Assembly (NCBI RefSeq): GCF_000235365.1
Contig: NC_016456.1
Location: 310,001 to 374,000 of the forward strand
Direction: 5' to 3'
DNA length: 64,000 bases
Source: Eremothecium cymbalariae DBVPG#7215
Lineage: Eukaryota; Ascomycota; Saccharomycetes; Saccharomycetales; Saccharomycetaceae
Part shown: positions 30,201 to 39,709 of the stretch, one piece after another
How positions within the stretch are numbered: the first letter of the stretch is position 1
Layout: every line of letters begins with the position of its first letter
Notes under the pieces: generated by a model
Databases searched by the model: none
Told to the model about the DNA's origin: nothing
What the model saw: the letters and a program-made list of their open reading frames with translations, nothing else
Program-made: the position numbers and the translations under genes

Positions 30201-31221
30201 ACATGCTCCAACATCTAATAATTACTCAAAGGCTCCTGGAGAAGTAGTTGTTGACAGAACTAACATCAATGCTCCCTTGGGCACTGTTTTCAAACTTATA
30301 TATGGCGATGATTCTTCATACCTAAGACAAATTATGGATAAGCAAAAGAATTTTAATATCTCTGACATTCCTTTATTCGAAAATGGTAGCAGAAGTTATT
30401 CATATATGAGGCCATTGAACAATCCCCTTGGTGCAAAGCAAACGAGATGTTTAATCGAGGAAAAAATAGTGCAGGAAGATTATGAGTCCTACACCTGCGT
30501 TGAACAGATCACAAAGACTCCGGATGTCCCATCAGGTAACTCCTTTGAAATTCACTCACGTACATACTTATCATGGGGTCAAAGTAATTCGACAGATATA
30601 CTTATAGTCACTAGTATTACCTGGGTTGGAAGGAGTTGGATAAAGGGAGCTATAGAAAAGGGTTCACTGGACGGCCAAAAAAATGCTGCTAAGGTACTAT
30701 TTGAAGAATTGACAGCCATAATAACGGCCGCCAGCTCAAAAAAGAAGGGAACTACACCAAGAAGAAGAAGTTCTCAGAGAAAGAGAAAATCCAAGCTCTT
30801 AAAATCAAACGATGAGGCCCCAAAACTTACTGCAGAGGCCGGTTCGCCAAGTATTATTAGTAAGTGGAAATCTGCTTTATATGATATGAGTGATGTATCC
30901 TTCTGGAGAACGTTAACTTTCATTTTTGCTCTGCTGTTCATAACAGCAGCTGGCAACTTGTACTATTACAAACCAAAAACGAGGCATGAAGGAATGCATA
31001 CACCCAACAAAATAACCATTGATGGTGTTGAGTACAACCTCATACCAAGCATAAACATTTTATCCAGACTCAATAATCAACCCAAAATCAACCGTAGAGA
31101 TCTGGAACCGAATCATACCATGGCTGAAGATTCCATATGGAGTTGGATGTCCACCAGAGGTGTTGGACCCGAAGATCATAATGATCTATCCAAAGACCGT
31201 GTTCCTATCATAGATATATGA
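27211..31221 (+). CDS. YSP2: Lam2/Lam4-type sterol transporter of ER-plasma membrane contacts
   Basis: The 1336-residue protein has a basic, Gly/Ser-rich disordered N-terminus and the short block SFLRHLDFVLA near residue 275 that S. cerevisiae Ysp2 also has. A GRAM/PH-like domain follows at about 605-705 (EKLLSDFSCALSKDILLQGRLY...). Two VASt StART-like domains lie at about 793-970 and 996-1170, each with a PxEHxPT lead and the T.DVPSGNSF / GRSWIKGAIEKGSLDG signatures. A membrane helix lies at about 1228-1255 (FWRTLTFIFALLFITAAGNLY), with a short lumenal tail. Ysp2 (YDR326C) and Lam4 (YHR080C) are WGD duplicates; this is the single unduplicated ortholog. The family moves ergosterol from plasma membrane to ER. 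Confidence 0.95.
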   Translation: MKEGEIGRSKKFKESARLFFKKKSRSLTWTGQGHGGGGGRRRGPGSGSSLRYDLVTRQNRGVLQGGSLGEGGGGSARSARAVSGGGSVFAKERGGVSVGRRSLAEQGSLLIYGDGVVDQRRSRNSYGGGFSSSSSSSSSSIGMSLNGDPGNFYGSNSRPGSWLNMDKDVQQTASSNSNLADGEELSERLSDGMIIEHLHEGKGAVKGSIYLSDEKSATCNGGILSSFLSVARNAAQQLITKSSGDTNTALLDDWKTQQDNVLDNVEHPLNTMARNTSFLRHLDFVLAANRSEEVLSSSNTNKDSTAVQQNTAHIVENSDSSNVRNAKSEGNTPDRREQTGDRSPSIIFDYHGKKLICGANGEGDVDSIRSGSSRSQFSITSFGDGDLTLDYFAKGDGALTPPERFPESMLATSTERVRSMSPTNKKGIVSSANVSSRKRCKTLPSKALYVSTLSYSESPKWNTSSSNNDTPKSSSIDKNLELAHTPLEKSGSPYREEENSSNNSTVAAAEARHFPPVRSLSRSFLTSNTRVNRCASLSFGSRGANQYLDQQYLSKSGGLSSPNVPHFDNTKVFSIISAPELEDVVYASDKRNVDFHGLFKDTEISPGEKLLSDFSCALSKDILLQGRLYVSSEHICFYSNILGYVSVVVIPLGEVVQIEKKNTAAIFPNAIAIHTLQKKYVFASFMSRDTAFDLITNVWNQIVLGPAGSHLGTQSDGSSSNLGEPGLEYKLGCDEPNEESHILLDDDDGEEYEEDSDYSTNDELSDVEKNGSSKQVISKERRGSGLSTLGPQEHTPTYSLYSPASNEHKVIKAHFSAPLGKAVNLLFGSDVSYLTTILSSQQNYNISEIKPLIGSKERSYDYCKPLSSPIGPNKATCYVTESLLHYDLEDYVKVVQISKTPDIPSGNSFYVRNVILLNWGEDNSSELVVYSTTEWTGKSWIKSTIEKASLDGVTSAMKSMVDFMEQTLNSPKKEVRYLTNEKQLKPVSILPTIGPQEHAPTSNNYSKAPGEVVVDRTNINAPLGTVFKLIYGDDSSYLRQIMDKQKNFNISDIPLFENGSRSYSYMRPLNNPLGAKQTRCLIEEKIVQEDYESYTCVEQITKTPDVPSGNSFEIHSRTYLSWGQSNSTDILIVTSITWVGRSWIKGAIEKGSLDGQKNAAKVLFEELTAIITAASSKKKGTTPRRRSSQRKRKSKLLKSNDEAPKLTAEAGSPSIISKWKSALYDMSDVSFWRTLTFIFALLFITAAGNLYYYKPKTRHEGMHTPNKITIDGVEYNLIPSINILSRLNNQPKINRRDLEPNHTMAEDSIWSWMSTRGVGPEDHNDLSKDRVPIIDI
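27601..27629 (+). repeat. TCG trinucleotide run encoding poly-Ser
   Basis: About nine TCG/TCA codons in a row encode a Ser homopolymer in the disordered N-terminus of the Lam protein. It is a likely site of length polymorphism. Confidence 0.9.
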
Positions 31222-31619
31222 TTAGCATACAAAGACTTCGAGTCACTATAACACCAACAATAACTATGTATAGTAGGGCGGTCAAAAGATATAATGATCA
31301 CTGAACAGGAATTAGGATAAAGGGAAAAGGAATTAATGGACGACCCCTTATGTCATGTAAATCTTAAATCAATCACACTTATATATCATGTATATGCTTT
31401 GGCTTTTAAATACTTACTATGTATTTATATCAAATAACGAATATTTAAACTATAAACGGCGTAGCGTAGCGTAATAAGTCTTGTTAGATTGATGCTGCTG
31501 TAACGATAATATTAATTGTTGGTATGTTAAATGAAATAGCACTATAAAAAAGAACAACTAACTTGGGCGGTTATTGGTTTTACAGTCAGAACGTAGAACA
31601 TTGAAAACAGCAATAAATC
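31222..31619. promoter_or_regulatory. SAE3 upstream region with a URS1-like site
   Basis: The sequence TTGGGCGGTTA at 31563-31573, about 50 bp before the SAE3 ATG, keeps the GGCGG core and 7 of 9 central bases of the Ume6 URS1 element that represses early meiotic genes in vegetative cells. The rest of this 398-bp stretch is AT-rich LAM 3' flank. Confidence 0.4.
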
Positions 31620-32013
31620 ATGAATAGTACTTCGAACAGGATCCAAAAGAAGCAAGCTAAGCTCAATGTTTTGAAATCTAGTTGTCTAGAGCTAGAAGCC
31701 AAATATAATGAACTATGTGCGCAAAAAGATATGTATGGTGACCACATTGTATACACTGTTTGATGATATCTTTAATGGAATAACAGAGCAAGGCGTTTGT
31801 GGGGCAACTGAAGTGAGATATGTTTACTAACATGAATATCTGTGTTACAGTTCTATAGATCCTACAACCATTAATACAACGCATATTAAGAATTTGAAGG
31901 ATTATAACGAGCTCAGAGACACTGGCTTAAGACTGGTTCAAATAATATCCGATGAAAAGAAATGTCGTTTAAAAGATGTGTTTGAAGAAATGGGCTATCA
32001 GATGATGGATTAA
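31620..32013 (+). CDS. SAE3: Sae3 (Swi5 family), Dmc1 accessory factor in meiotic recombination, two exons
   Basis: Exon 1 is 31620-31732, the intron 31733-31850 (118 nt; 5' GTATGG, TACTAAC at 31825-31831, 3' TTACAG) and exon 2 31851-32013. The spliced protein has 91 residues, matching the S. cerevisiae size. Exon 1 encodes a coiled coil (RIQKKQAKLNVLKSSCLELE). Exon 2 encodes the conserved Swi5/Sae3 C-terminal block (YNELRDTGLRLVQIISDEKK...LKDVFEEMG). With Mei5, Sae3 loads Dmc1 on single-stranded DNA. The 5' splice site departs from the GTATGT norm at position 6. Its place next to IRE1 matches YHR079C-A beside YHR079C. Both exons are too short for an ordinary ORF scan. Confidence 0.9.
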
Positions 32014-32671
32014 GCTTAATTTACGCTAAGGCCAATATACGAAGATGCTTATACCAACGGTGGTGCTGAGTTGCGCTCGCTATGAGTCCAACAGACCTAT
32101 GTTCAAAGTAGCTAAGTAAAAGAGCATTGTCACGTGACAGTAGGGGTGTTAACTTGTTAGAGTCACAACAGTTGTTGCCAATACCACTTGAAGCAGCTGA
32201 CCCCAGATTACGATCATAGCTACCCCATAGACTAACTAAGATAAGCTACATAGTCGATGGTGATTCAAATACATCATGCTACGACCAGTCGGAGAAGAAG
32301 AACGTTCGTAATCTCAAATTCTAAAAAAAAGTATCAAAAAAAAAAGGATTCATAATACAACTAACTACACACACTCAGAAGCAGATTGTAAGAAGAAATA
32401 TATGTTCATTTGAAGTATTCAAGACGATATCAAACCTGGGTGAAATAATTCATCATAGAAGCTGCGGAATTAGAAGAACGTTCTTTACTTGCTGTGTGAA
32501 TCTGGACGAAAAAGAAAAAAAACATACAAGATAATTAGAACGACCATCAATAAAGCATTAACAAACCGTAACATAATTGATAGATACATTCATTGGTCTC
32601 TCTTGATATTGTTTACAGGGGAACCCAAGAGCAGACAGTAAACAAAACCACTAGCTTATATTTAGCACATC
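32014..32671. promoter_or_regulatory. IRE1 upstream region
   Basis: This 658-bp region holds a perfect palindromic E-box GTCACGTGAC at 32129-32138 and an AGGGG core at 32142-32146. A-rich tracts lie at 32321-32346 and 32508-32523. The E-box would suit Cbf1 or another bHLH factor. No gene was seen. Confidence 0.4.
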
Positions 32672-35600
32672 ATGAGAGGAATACAATCTACATGTTCCTT
32701 GAGGATATACATATGGATATTGCTTTTATTTTCCTATTCCCATAGTGTTTGGTTTGTTACTGGAACTCCCGCAGCTAGGCCTTTCCTAAAAAGATTTGAG
32801 AATTCAAAGAATTCCTTGGGAGTTACATCTGCAGGAACCGGAGTTTTGAGTAAGAAGGGTCCATGGGATCTAACATCTGAAGGCCTGAATGCAGTTATCA
32901 CCGGCGTCCTTGACAAAGAATTAGCGTCTGTACCTCGGATAGATATACCCACTACCACTGAAGCTAAGAGAAGGCATGCGACTCCTATTCTGATGCGTGA
33001 ATCACAGGTGAAATCAATTGGTTCAGTTGCGATTGATGCTCCGAGCAAGTCTGTATTGTCTTTGAATGGCAACCACAAGGATCTTGAGTCCCTGACTTTG
33101 GCTGACATTCTTATAGCGACGGATATTGAGGGTGGTATACATGCGCTCAACAGGCAGAATGGAGAAGTGCTTTGGTCTATCTCAAATGCTAATTTACCTC
33201 CCCTAATAAAAGTGTCCGAGCCTAGTGCGGTTACTAACGAATCATTGATAGTTGAACCATATGCAGATGGCAATATCTACTACTTCAGTACTTATCAGGG
33301 ATTACAAAAGTTACCTGTATCAATAAAACAGTTGGTCAGTCTTTCTCCGATGGATCTGAAAACCAAGATTGTGGTCGATGAACTGGGTACAATCTTAGAA
33401 GACGAAAAAATATACACCGGATCTAGAACAACTGCGGTGTACGCCTTGGATATATTTACGGGCGAAATAATATCCGTATATGGTCTTGGTACAGAAAATA
33501 AGGTATTTGAAACTTCCAAAATTAATGACAACAAAATGTTTAACAATGAGGATTTTGAGAACATCCTAGTGATCGGCAAAACTACCTTCGAGTTGAGCAT
33601 CCACACCAAAGACAATATCGTCTACAATGTCACATATGCACAATGGCAACATAATTCCATTGATAATTATCTAGCCTCAAGAAATAATAAGTCTAAAGAT
33701 GGGATTTACGTGGCACCTTTTCGTGATAGGTCATTACTAGCTACTAATGCCGACTTGAAGATAGCTAAATGGGTATCTCCGAAATTACCAGCAATCATAA
33801 ACAACGTTTTCGATATTTATTTTGATTATTCTACAAACGAAAAGATTTTGCTGCCGCACCCGCTGAAAGCTGTTCAAGATAGCGAAGAGGAGAATATTCA
33901 TGTCTACCTAGACCAAACCGAAAACAATTCTTGGTTTGCCTTATCCAGTACATTTTTCCCATCTTTAGTGGAATCTGCTCCCAAGTCTAAATTTAGTATG
34001 AGTGAGAAATGGAGGCGGGCAGAGATATTTGAAAATAAAGCGTTGTTCAAAGTTGCTGTCGCAGGCGTCCATGCATTAGGTCATTTCCCCATTGATAAGA
34101 TATTGATTAACGACAAAGAATACAGTCATAATTCTTTTATGGGTCGCAACGGAAGATTCTTAGACCCGCCTCCTAAAGATTATCAACCAAATAACGGTGT
34201 TGATTCGAAGTCGTTAGAAAAGTATATGTCTCCGGAAGATATTAGCCGACATAAAGTTGAACTACAACAAGAAGCTAGCAATGGTATATTGATCTCGAAC
34301 AAGAACAGCTTTGCGTCTATAGTGGCGCAATTTATTTATAGGGTTGTTGAAAGCGGCCTGGTATTGGTTCTTTCCATATTCACGATTATATTATTGTCAA
34401 ATTTCAAACTAATACCTCCTTTACACATTCTTTTAGAGCGGGGAGGTGTCATTCCAAAACAAAACTTACCCACACCGCTTGTTGAAATTTCAGAAGTTAA
34501 AAAGAAGAGTGAGCAACAAGAATCCACTGAGCAAGAAAAGGAAAAGTCAAGCAGTGAAGAAGCTAAAGGGACAGATATTGAAAAATCTGATGAGCAGGTA
34601 GAAGATGAAACGAAGGAAACTGAAAAGAAGAAGAGGAAACGCGGTAAAAGAGGTGGAAAGCATAACAAAAAGAAAGTGGCAGTAAATGAAAACCAGCAGG
34701 CTGTTAAAAATTTTGAATATGAAAATGATTTAAAGCATTTAACTATTTCTGATAAAATATTAGGCTATGGTTCTTCAGGCACTGTAGTATTCCAGGGAAA
34801 TTTTCAACATAGAGCGGTAGCTGTAAAGAGGATGTTAATAGATTTTTACGACGTTGCTTCCCACGAGATTAAATTACTAGCTGAGAGTGATGATCATCCA
34901 AATGTGGTTCGGTATTATTGTTCCGAAGTTACTGAAAGGTTTCTGTATATTGCACTTGAATTGTGTACAGCTACACTGGAAGATATCATTGAACTAAAAA
35001 AAGATTCTCCAAAGTATTTTGAATTGCAGAAGAGGGCAAATCCCATTGATGTGTTGCATCAAATTGCGTTAGGAATCTCTCATTTGCACATCATGAAAAT
35101 TGTTCACAGGGATTTAAAACCGCAAAACATTCTAGTTGCACCTAGTAAGAGCTATAATCATCATACCGATGATCGAAATATGATTAGGATACTGATTTCA
35201 GATTTTGGACTCTGTAAAAAACTAGAAGCAGAGGAATCATCCTTTAAGACGAATATTAATAATGCCGCTGGAACTAGTGGCTGGAGGGCTCCTGAACTAT
35301 TAAGTGGTAAAATATCTCTACTAGATACGATCGAAAGCGAAGAATCAATTAATCAATCTACAAATAAAAATAATCAATCTTCCGAACCGCTTGTTTATGA
35401 TCCAGTAAGCAAAAAGCGTTTAACGAGGGCAATTGATATTTTTTCTCTAGGCTGTGTATTTTATTATGTTTTGTCAAAAGGAAGACATCCCTTCGGAGAA
35501 AGATTTATGAGAGAAGGGAACATTATCAAGGGTGATTATTGTCTAGATGGTTTAAGCAAATATATCAAGGATAGGTGTTTGGTAATCGAAGCCAAGGATC

Positions 35601-36076
35601 TGATAGCACAAATGATTCAGTCAGACCCATTAAAGAGACCTGTAGCTCAGGTAGTTTTAAAGCATCCATTGTTTTGGTCCGTACCAAGAAAATTAGAATT
35701 CCTATTGAAAGTCAGCGATCGATTTGAGATTGAAAGAAGAGATCCACCAAGTGCTTTATTGTTGAAACTTGAGGCCTCTTCGACCAAAGTACTTCCGTAC
35801 AAGGACTGGACAATAAAATTTGATCAACTCTTTATGGATAATCTAGGAAAATATAGAAAGTATAATGGTGAGAAGTTAATGGATCTATTAAGAGCTTTAA
35901 GAAACAAATACCATCATTTTCATGATCTACCTGAGGAACTTTGTGACCTCATGAGCCCTATACCGGATGGATTCTATACGTATTTCATTAAAAGATTCCC
36001 TAATCTTCTGATGGAAATATACTATGTTGTGAAGGACAACTTGAAAGACGACCAAATTTTGGGAGACTTTATATAA
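32672..36076 (+). CDS. IRE1: Ire1, ER stress sensor kinase-endoribonuclease
   Basis: The 1134-residue protein (S. cerevisiae 1115) has a signal peptide (IYIWILLLFSYSHSVWFVTG). The lumenal sensor reaches about residue 550, with DILIATDIEGGIHALNRQNGEVLWS. A membrane helix lies at about 556-577 and is followed by a very basic linker (KKRKRGKRGGKHNKKK). The kinase starts near 690 (GYGSSGTVVFQG), with HRDLKPQN near 812 and DFG near 843. The KEN RNase domain runs from about 1010 to the end, including LRNKYHHFHDLPEEL, which keeps the Arg, Asn and His used for RNA cleavage. Ire1 splices HAC1 mRNA in the unfolded-protein response. All catalytic residues I can check are present. SAE3 is upstream, and YCG1 is convergent downstream. 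Confidence 0.98.
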   Translation: MRGIQSTCSLRIYIWILLLFSYSHSVWFVTGTPAARPFLKRFENSKNSLGVTSAGTGVLSKKGPWDLTSEGLNAVITGVLDKELASVPRIDIPTTTEAKRRHATPILMRESQVKSIGSVAIDAPSKSVLSLNGNHKDLESLTLADILIATDIEGGIHALNRQNGEVLWSISNANLPPLIKVSEPSAVTNESLIVEPYADGNIYYFSTYQGLQKLPVSIKQLVSLSPMDLKTKIVVDELGTILEDEKIYTGSRTTAVYALDIFTGEIISVYGLGTENKVFETSKINDNKMFNNEDFENILVIGKTTFELSIHTKDNIVYNVTYAQWQHNSIDNYLASRNNKSKDGIYVAPFRDRSLLATNADLKIAKWVSPKLPAIINNVFDIYFDYSTNEKILLPHPLKAVQDSEEENIHVYLDQTENNSWFALSSTFFPSLVESAPKSKFSMSEKWRRAEIFENKALFKVAVAGVHALGHFPIDKILINDKEYSHNSFMGRNGRFLDPPPKDYQPNNGVDSKSLEKYMSPEDISRHKVELQQEASNGILISNKNSFASIVAQFIYRVVESGLVLVLSIFTIILLSNFKLIPPLHILLERGGVIPKQNLPTPLVEISEVKKKSEQQESTEQEKEKSSSEEAKGTDIEKSDEQVEDETKETEKKKRKRGKRGGKHNKKKVAVNENQQAVKNFEYENDLKHLTISDKILGYGSSGTVVFQGNFQHRAVAVKRMLIDFYDVASHEIKLLAESDDHPNVVRYYCSEVTERFLYIALELCTATLEDIIELKKDSPKYFELQKRANPIDVLHQIALGISHLHIMKIVHRDLKPQNILVAPSKSYNHHTDDRNMIRILISDFGLCKKLEAEESSFKTNINNAAGTSGWRAPELLSGKISLLDTIESEESINQSTNKNNQSSEPLVYDPVSKKRLTRAIDIFSLGCVFYYVLSKGRHPFGERFMREGNIIKGDYCLDGLSKYIKDRCLVIEAKDLIAQMIQSDPLKRPVAQVVLKHPLFWSVPRKLEFLLKVSDRFEIERRDPPSALLLKLEASSTKVLPYKDWTIKFDQLFMDNLGKYRKYNGEKLMDLLRALRNKYHHFHDLPEELCDLMSPIPDGFYTYFIKRFPNLLMEIYYVVKDNLKDDQILGDFI

Positions 36077-36319
36077 AACCCTCACCCAGTATTCAGTCAT
36101 GGGAAACAGGTATTCTATATATTAAATTTTGTCACATTATTTTCTGGTGTTTCAGATAGCATAAATATTATAATCTCAAGTCATTGTCAGTTTAAGTAAA
36201 GTATTAACAATGTCGGTGAACGTTCTAATAGATATCAACATGCGTTGGATACTGATTTGGATGGTAGATTGCTCCAAGCTCAGCATAGAAGTATCAATTA
36301 TCCAAAAGTCTATACGAAG

Positions 36320-39310
36320 TTATGAATCATCAGCAGATCTTAACCTTTTTCTGCTGGGTGGGTTGTCTAAAGTGTTTAAAATCCCCTGTTCTGTATTCTC
36401 ACTTTGTAATTGCCCATTCCCTGAATCTTTTATAAAGCTTTCGGTATTAAGTTCAGATTGGGTGCTGCTTCCAGCCACATCCAAAGAGCTATTATCAGCA
36501 CCTGCCAATATTGCCGAAAATTCACCTATACTATTATCATCCTCCTGCTTTGTAGTATTAATGCTATGCTCCTCAGCTTCTGGTACCAGTGATTTATAAT
36601 TTTCTAAAAGCGCATTTAGACAGTTTTTACATGTCTTGTCTGTGGTGTCATTTTCCAGAATATCTTCCAAATGTTCAATAGCTTCTTTAATCTTCACCAC
36701 ACTATGTTGTCCAGTGACTTTAAATCTAGAGAGATTAGTGATTAGCATTTTCTTAACATCCTTTCTTTCAAATCTATAATAAGACCTAAGAATATCAAGC
36801 AAAAAATCTATATGGCATTCGTTTGTAGCTGCACTTTTTTCATCTTCTGCAACAAGTCTACAAGGGTCTGTCCAATTAATCAATTGTTGAAAAATAGCAT
36901 TAGGCTTTAACATTGAATCCTTAGACATGTTGCTCCCATCAGTAGGGTTTTGGAGATCATCCCACAACATTGATAACCTTAGCAATACGTCACTTGCAAC
37001 CCTTGCCATTCTTTGTTGATGGTTGAAATGGGAAAAACAATAAACTGGCAAGCAAAAGGCAAAGGCCTGAATCAGTGCCTCATTTCCAGAATTCGCAGGG
37101 GAGAAATAGGATAGTACAAGCGTTTCAAACAGATCATCATCTATGAAGACGTCACCTAAAAACAATTTACAGAGCCCTTCTGCTGCAACAGTTTGGCAAT
37201 CGGCAAGCTCATTGTTTTTTAATATTTTGTAAAATATCTTGTGTAATGATATTGAGTCAACTTTTCCTTCCCCATCAACTACTTTACTACCATGAACTGA
37301 AAAAATATCAATAATCACTTGAAGAGCTATATTCTTCAACGCGACATTACCTTTGGAAACACACATACCTAGAATGTACATGCTTTCTGTCGCCAATTGT
37401 ACATCAAGCAAACAACATAAACCCAGACAGCGGACACCTAATTCTCTTATATCACTTTGCGTATTTCTAACAGCAGGCGTAATTAATGTATCAATTAAAG
37501 ATGATATCATGATATTCTGCTTTAGGGGCTTTTCAACAAGCTCCAACATGTAACGTGTTAACTTTAAACAAACTAATAATGATTCTGGACTTGGTTGTTT
37601 TTCTTCTATTACAACAGTATTGTTAGAATCACATGCGTTAATATTACCACTCACCAAGTCGTCAACAGCTGAATGAAATGATTCAACAGCACAATAATCT
37701 TTATCTTCGTCCACCTCGTCTTTCTCTTCATCGATAACATCGTCTTTTCTGTTCTTAGAAATTGAATTATGACCCACTTCTTCGTTTTCTTGTTTCTCAA
37801 TATCTTCATCTCTAATATCGGTAATAATTTCGACAGACATTGTTATAAAATCTCGCTCATTAATTGATAAGACTTTTAAGACCTTTAAGCTTATCTTCAC
37901 TAGAGATTCTGATAAATCCTTATTGAATAGCAAATTTCTAACCAAGTTAAGCATATCACGTCTTCCAATTTCATCACTAAAGTCATATTTGTATGCAATA
38001 TAGAGAAGTTGTTCAATAATAAAATCTAGGGCTTTTTCATCAATTTGTGACTGCTCATCCTTGCTTTCATACCTCTTACTAATATAGGTTGTGATGTATT
38101 TGGAAAGTACCATGGTCTCTGGAAAGTTCTCTTCTATAAGCTCATTCATCTCATGTTCTAAACAGTGATAATAAAAAGATTTTAGCAGAAATACTGTAAT
38201 TATACTGAAATTGTCCCAAACATCTTTAGGAAACTTAATTTTGTTTACAATATCACTTCGATATTCAAATAAAGCACACATTGCTTTCTCGGCAACCTTT
38301 CCTTTAGTAACATCTAACTTATCCAACAAATCTATAATGTCACCATCCATCAAATTTAACCAATCAAATGCAACAAGTTTTCCACAAGCTTGTCTAACTG
38401 TCTCGTCTCTGTCTTCCAAACCCAACTGTACCAGCTGATCAAGTAAACTAGAATCGAGTTGAGTGAAAACCTTAGGGCCCATAGACTTCAATACTTTAGA
38501 GTAGATCAACCGTCTGTTTATAGCTGCAACATCACGTGCTCTTTCAAAGATAAGATGCTGAGTATTCTTGTTATTAGCTAAATTGAGCATGGCTGCCCTA
38601 CGTATCTCAGCACTGGGATCATTCTGTAGGGCATGCACCAAACTTTCCGTTGCAGGATCAGCAGAGCTATCCAGTGACTCGTGCTCATCATCCTGAAACT
38701 TTGTCAGACAAAAGATAGCTTGAACTCGAACGTTGGGTTCCTTATCATGTACCCTTTTCTGCATTGACCATATAATCAAATCGTAAAGTTCTTCATCTAT
38801 TTCACCCATATTATCCATGATAACAGCCAGCAGTTGAGTGACCCTATATCTCACATTTTTATCTCGTGATTCAATGCCATGCAATAAAAACCTAATGAAC
38901 TGATTCAAAAATGCCCCGAATATTTGTTCCGTCTTCTCATCTCCGCCATTCTCAGCTCTCTTCTTTTGCAGAGCCAACTCATTACTGGCAATGAAAGCAG
39001 CAACCAACCGAACAATCCTATCACCGATAATTTCCTGTTTTTTCAACGAGAGTATCCTTACCACCAATTTATTAAACCAATAGTTGAATGATTCGTGTAA
39101 CTGCTGCTCAATGCACTTGGAATAAACTTTATTCAACACCGCGATGTGACGCCTATGTCCCGCATAAGTGCTCTGGGCAGATTGGAACACTTCAGCAATG
39201 GCTCTAAAGATTTTTTGATTCACTGAAGTCTCTTCAGTTGTATTGATACCATTGGGCAATGTATCTTTATTCGTCAATATGGATTGTTCCATGGAAGCTT
39301 CTGCTGCCAT
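36320..39310 (-). CDS. YCG1: Ycg1, condensin HEAT-repeat subunit (CAP-G)
   Basis: The 996-residue protein (S. cerevisiae 1035) is made of helical HEAT repeats over most of its length (RYRVTQLLAVIMDNMGEIDEE, EPNVRVQAIFCLTKFQDDE, DPSAEIRRAAMLNL). It has an acidic interrupted loop near residues 500-545 and a polar C-terminal tail ending PSRKRLRSADDS, a likely nuclear signal. Ycg1 binds the Brn1 kleisin and clamps DNA in the condensin safety-belt. It is transcribed toward IRE1 and divergent from UTP4, matching YDR325W-YDR324C. Confidence 0.96.
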   Translation of the reverse strand: MAAEASMEQSILTNKDTLPNGINTTEETSVNQKIFRAIAEVFQSAQSTYAGHRRHIAVLNKVYSKCIEQQLHESFNYWFNKLVVRILSLKKQEIIGDRIVRLVAAFIASNELALQKKRAENGGDEKTEQIFGAFLNQFIRFLLHGIESRDKNVRYRVTQLLAVIMDNMGEIDEELYDLIIWSMQKRVHDKEPNVRVQAIFCLTKFQDDEHESLDSSADPATESLVHALQNDPSAEIRRAAMLNLANNKNTQHLIFERARDVAAINRRLIYSKVLKSMGPKVFTQLDSSLLDQLVQLGLEDRDETVRQACGKLVAFDWLNLMDGDIIDLLDKLDVTKGKVAEKAMCALFEYRSDIVNKIKFPKDVWDNFSIITVFLLKSFYYHCLEHEMNELIEENFPETMVLSKYITTYISKRYESKDEQSQIDEKALDFIIEQLLYIAYKYDFSDEIGRRDMLNLVRNLLFNKDLSESLVKISLKVLKVLSINERDFITMSVEIITDIRDEDIEKQENEEVGHNSISKNRKDDVIDEEKDEVDEDKDYCAVESFHSAVDDLVSGNINACDSNNTVVIEEKQPSPESLLVCLKLTRYMLELVEKPLKQNIMISSLIDTLITPAVRNTQSDIRELGVRCLGLCCLLDVQLATESMYILGMCVSKGNVALKNIALQVIIDIFSVHGSKVVDGEGKVDSISLHKIFYKILKNNELADCQTVAAEGLCKLFLGDVFIDDDLFETLVLSYFSPANSGNEALIQAFAFCLPVYCFSHFNHQQRMARVASDVLLRLSMLWDDLQNPTDGSNMSKDSMLKPNAIFQQLINWTDPCRLVAEDEKSAATNECHIDFLLDILRSYYRFERKDVKKMLITNLSRFKVTGQHSVVKIKEAIEHLEDILENDTTDKTCKNCLNALLENYKSLVPEAEEHSINTTKQEDDNSIGEFSAILAGADNSSLDVAGSSTQSELNTESFIKDSGNGQLQSENTEQGILNTLDNPPSRKRLRSADDS

Positions 39311-39537
39311 TTATTCCTGTAGAAGTAGCGATATGGTCAATAATAGAGGCCTTATCGATTCCCCAAAAAAGAACAACAGGTCTACTACCTTTCACTGATA
39401 ATTTTCAGCAAGAAGGAAGTGCTACAGTTGATCTAATGGCGTTCCGACTGATTGTAGTTAGTCTTTTTTACCATTATAAGCGTTTTATAAATAAAGGATG
39501 GTAAAATGTTCAACATTTCTCGTGAAACCCAATAGTA

Positions 39538-39607
39538 ATCACGTGATAGATTGATTTCTTTTTATAAACCCGGGTAACCAATTACGTGAAAATTTTCTGC
39601 TCATCGC
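39538..39607 (+). promoter_or_regulatory. UTP4 promoter: E-box, RRPE and PAC
   Basis: In the 399-bp YCG1-UTP4 divergent region, ATCACGTGAT lies at 39538-39547, an RRPE (TGAAAATTTTC) at 39587-39597 and a PAC core (CTCATCGC, reverse of GCGATGAG) at 39600-39607, about 100 bp before the UTP4 ATG. This RRPE-PAC pairing is the ribosome-biogenesis signature also seen upstream of UTP14. Confidence 0.75.
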
Positions 39608-39709
39608 ATCTCATCACTTCTACAAGGAATAAAATGCATCAGACAGAACAAGCATAGTGCTACTTGAACGCTGGTTATTGGACTCCAAACTTTTTCCAGG
39701 TTAGTTATA

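Noticed and set aside
31720..31760. Mer1-type splicing enhancer as an established feature of the SAE3 intron
   Set aside because: Only 6 of 8 bases match and no Mer1 ortholog can be checked here. It is kept as a speculation in the SAE3 finding only.
32129..32138. CDEI-like GTCACGTGAC as part of a centromere (also 4104-4111 and 39538-39547)
   Set aside because: None of the three CACGTG sites is followed by an 80-170 bp extremely AT-rich CDEII and a CDEIII with a central CCG. They fit ordinary Cbf1/bHLH promoter sites.
32734..33273. 179-codon ORF antisense to the IRE1 5' end
   Set aside because: It is an antisense shadow of a strongly conserved coding region; the composition is not protein-like.
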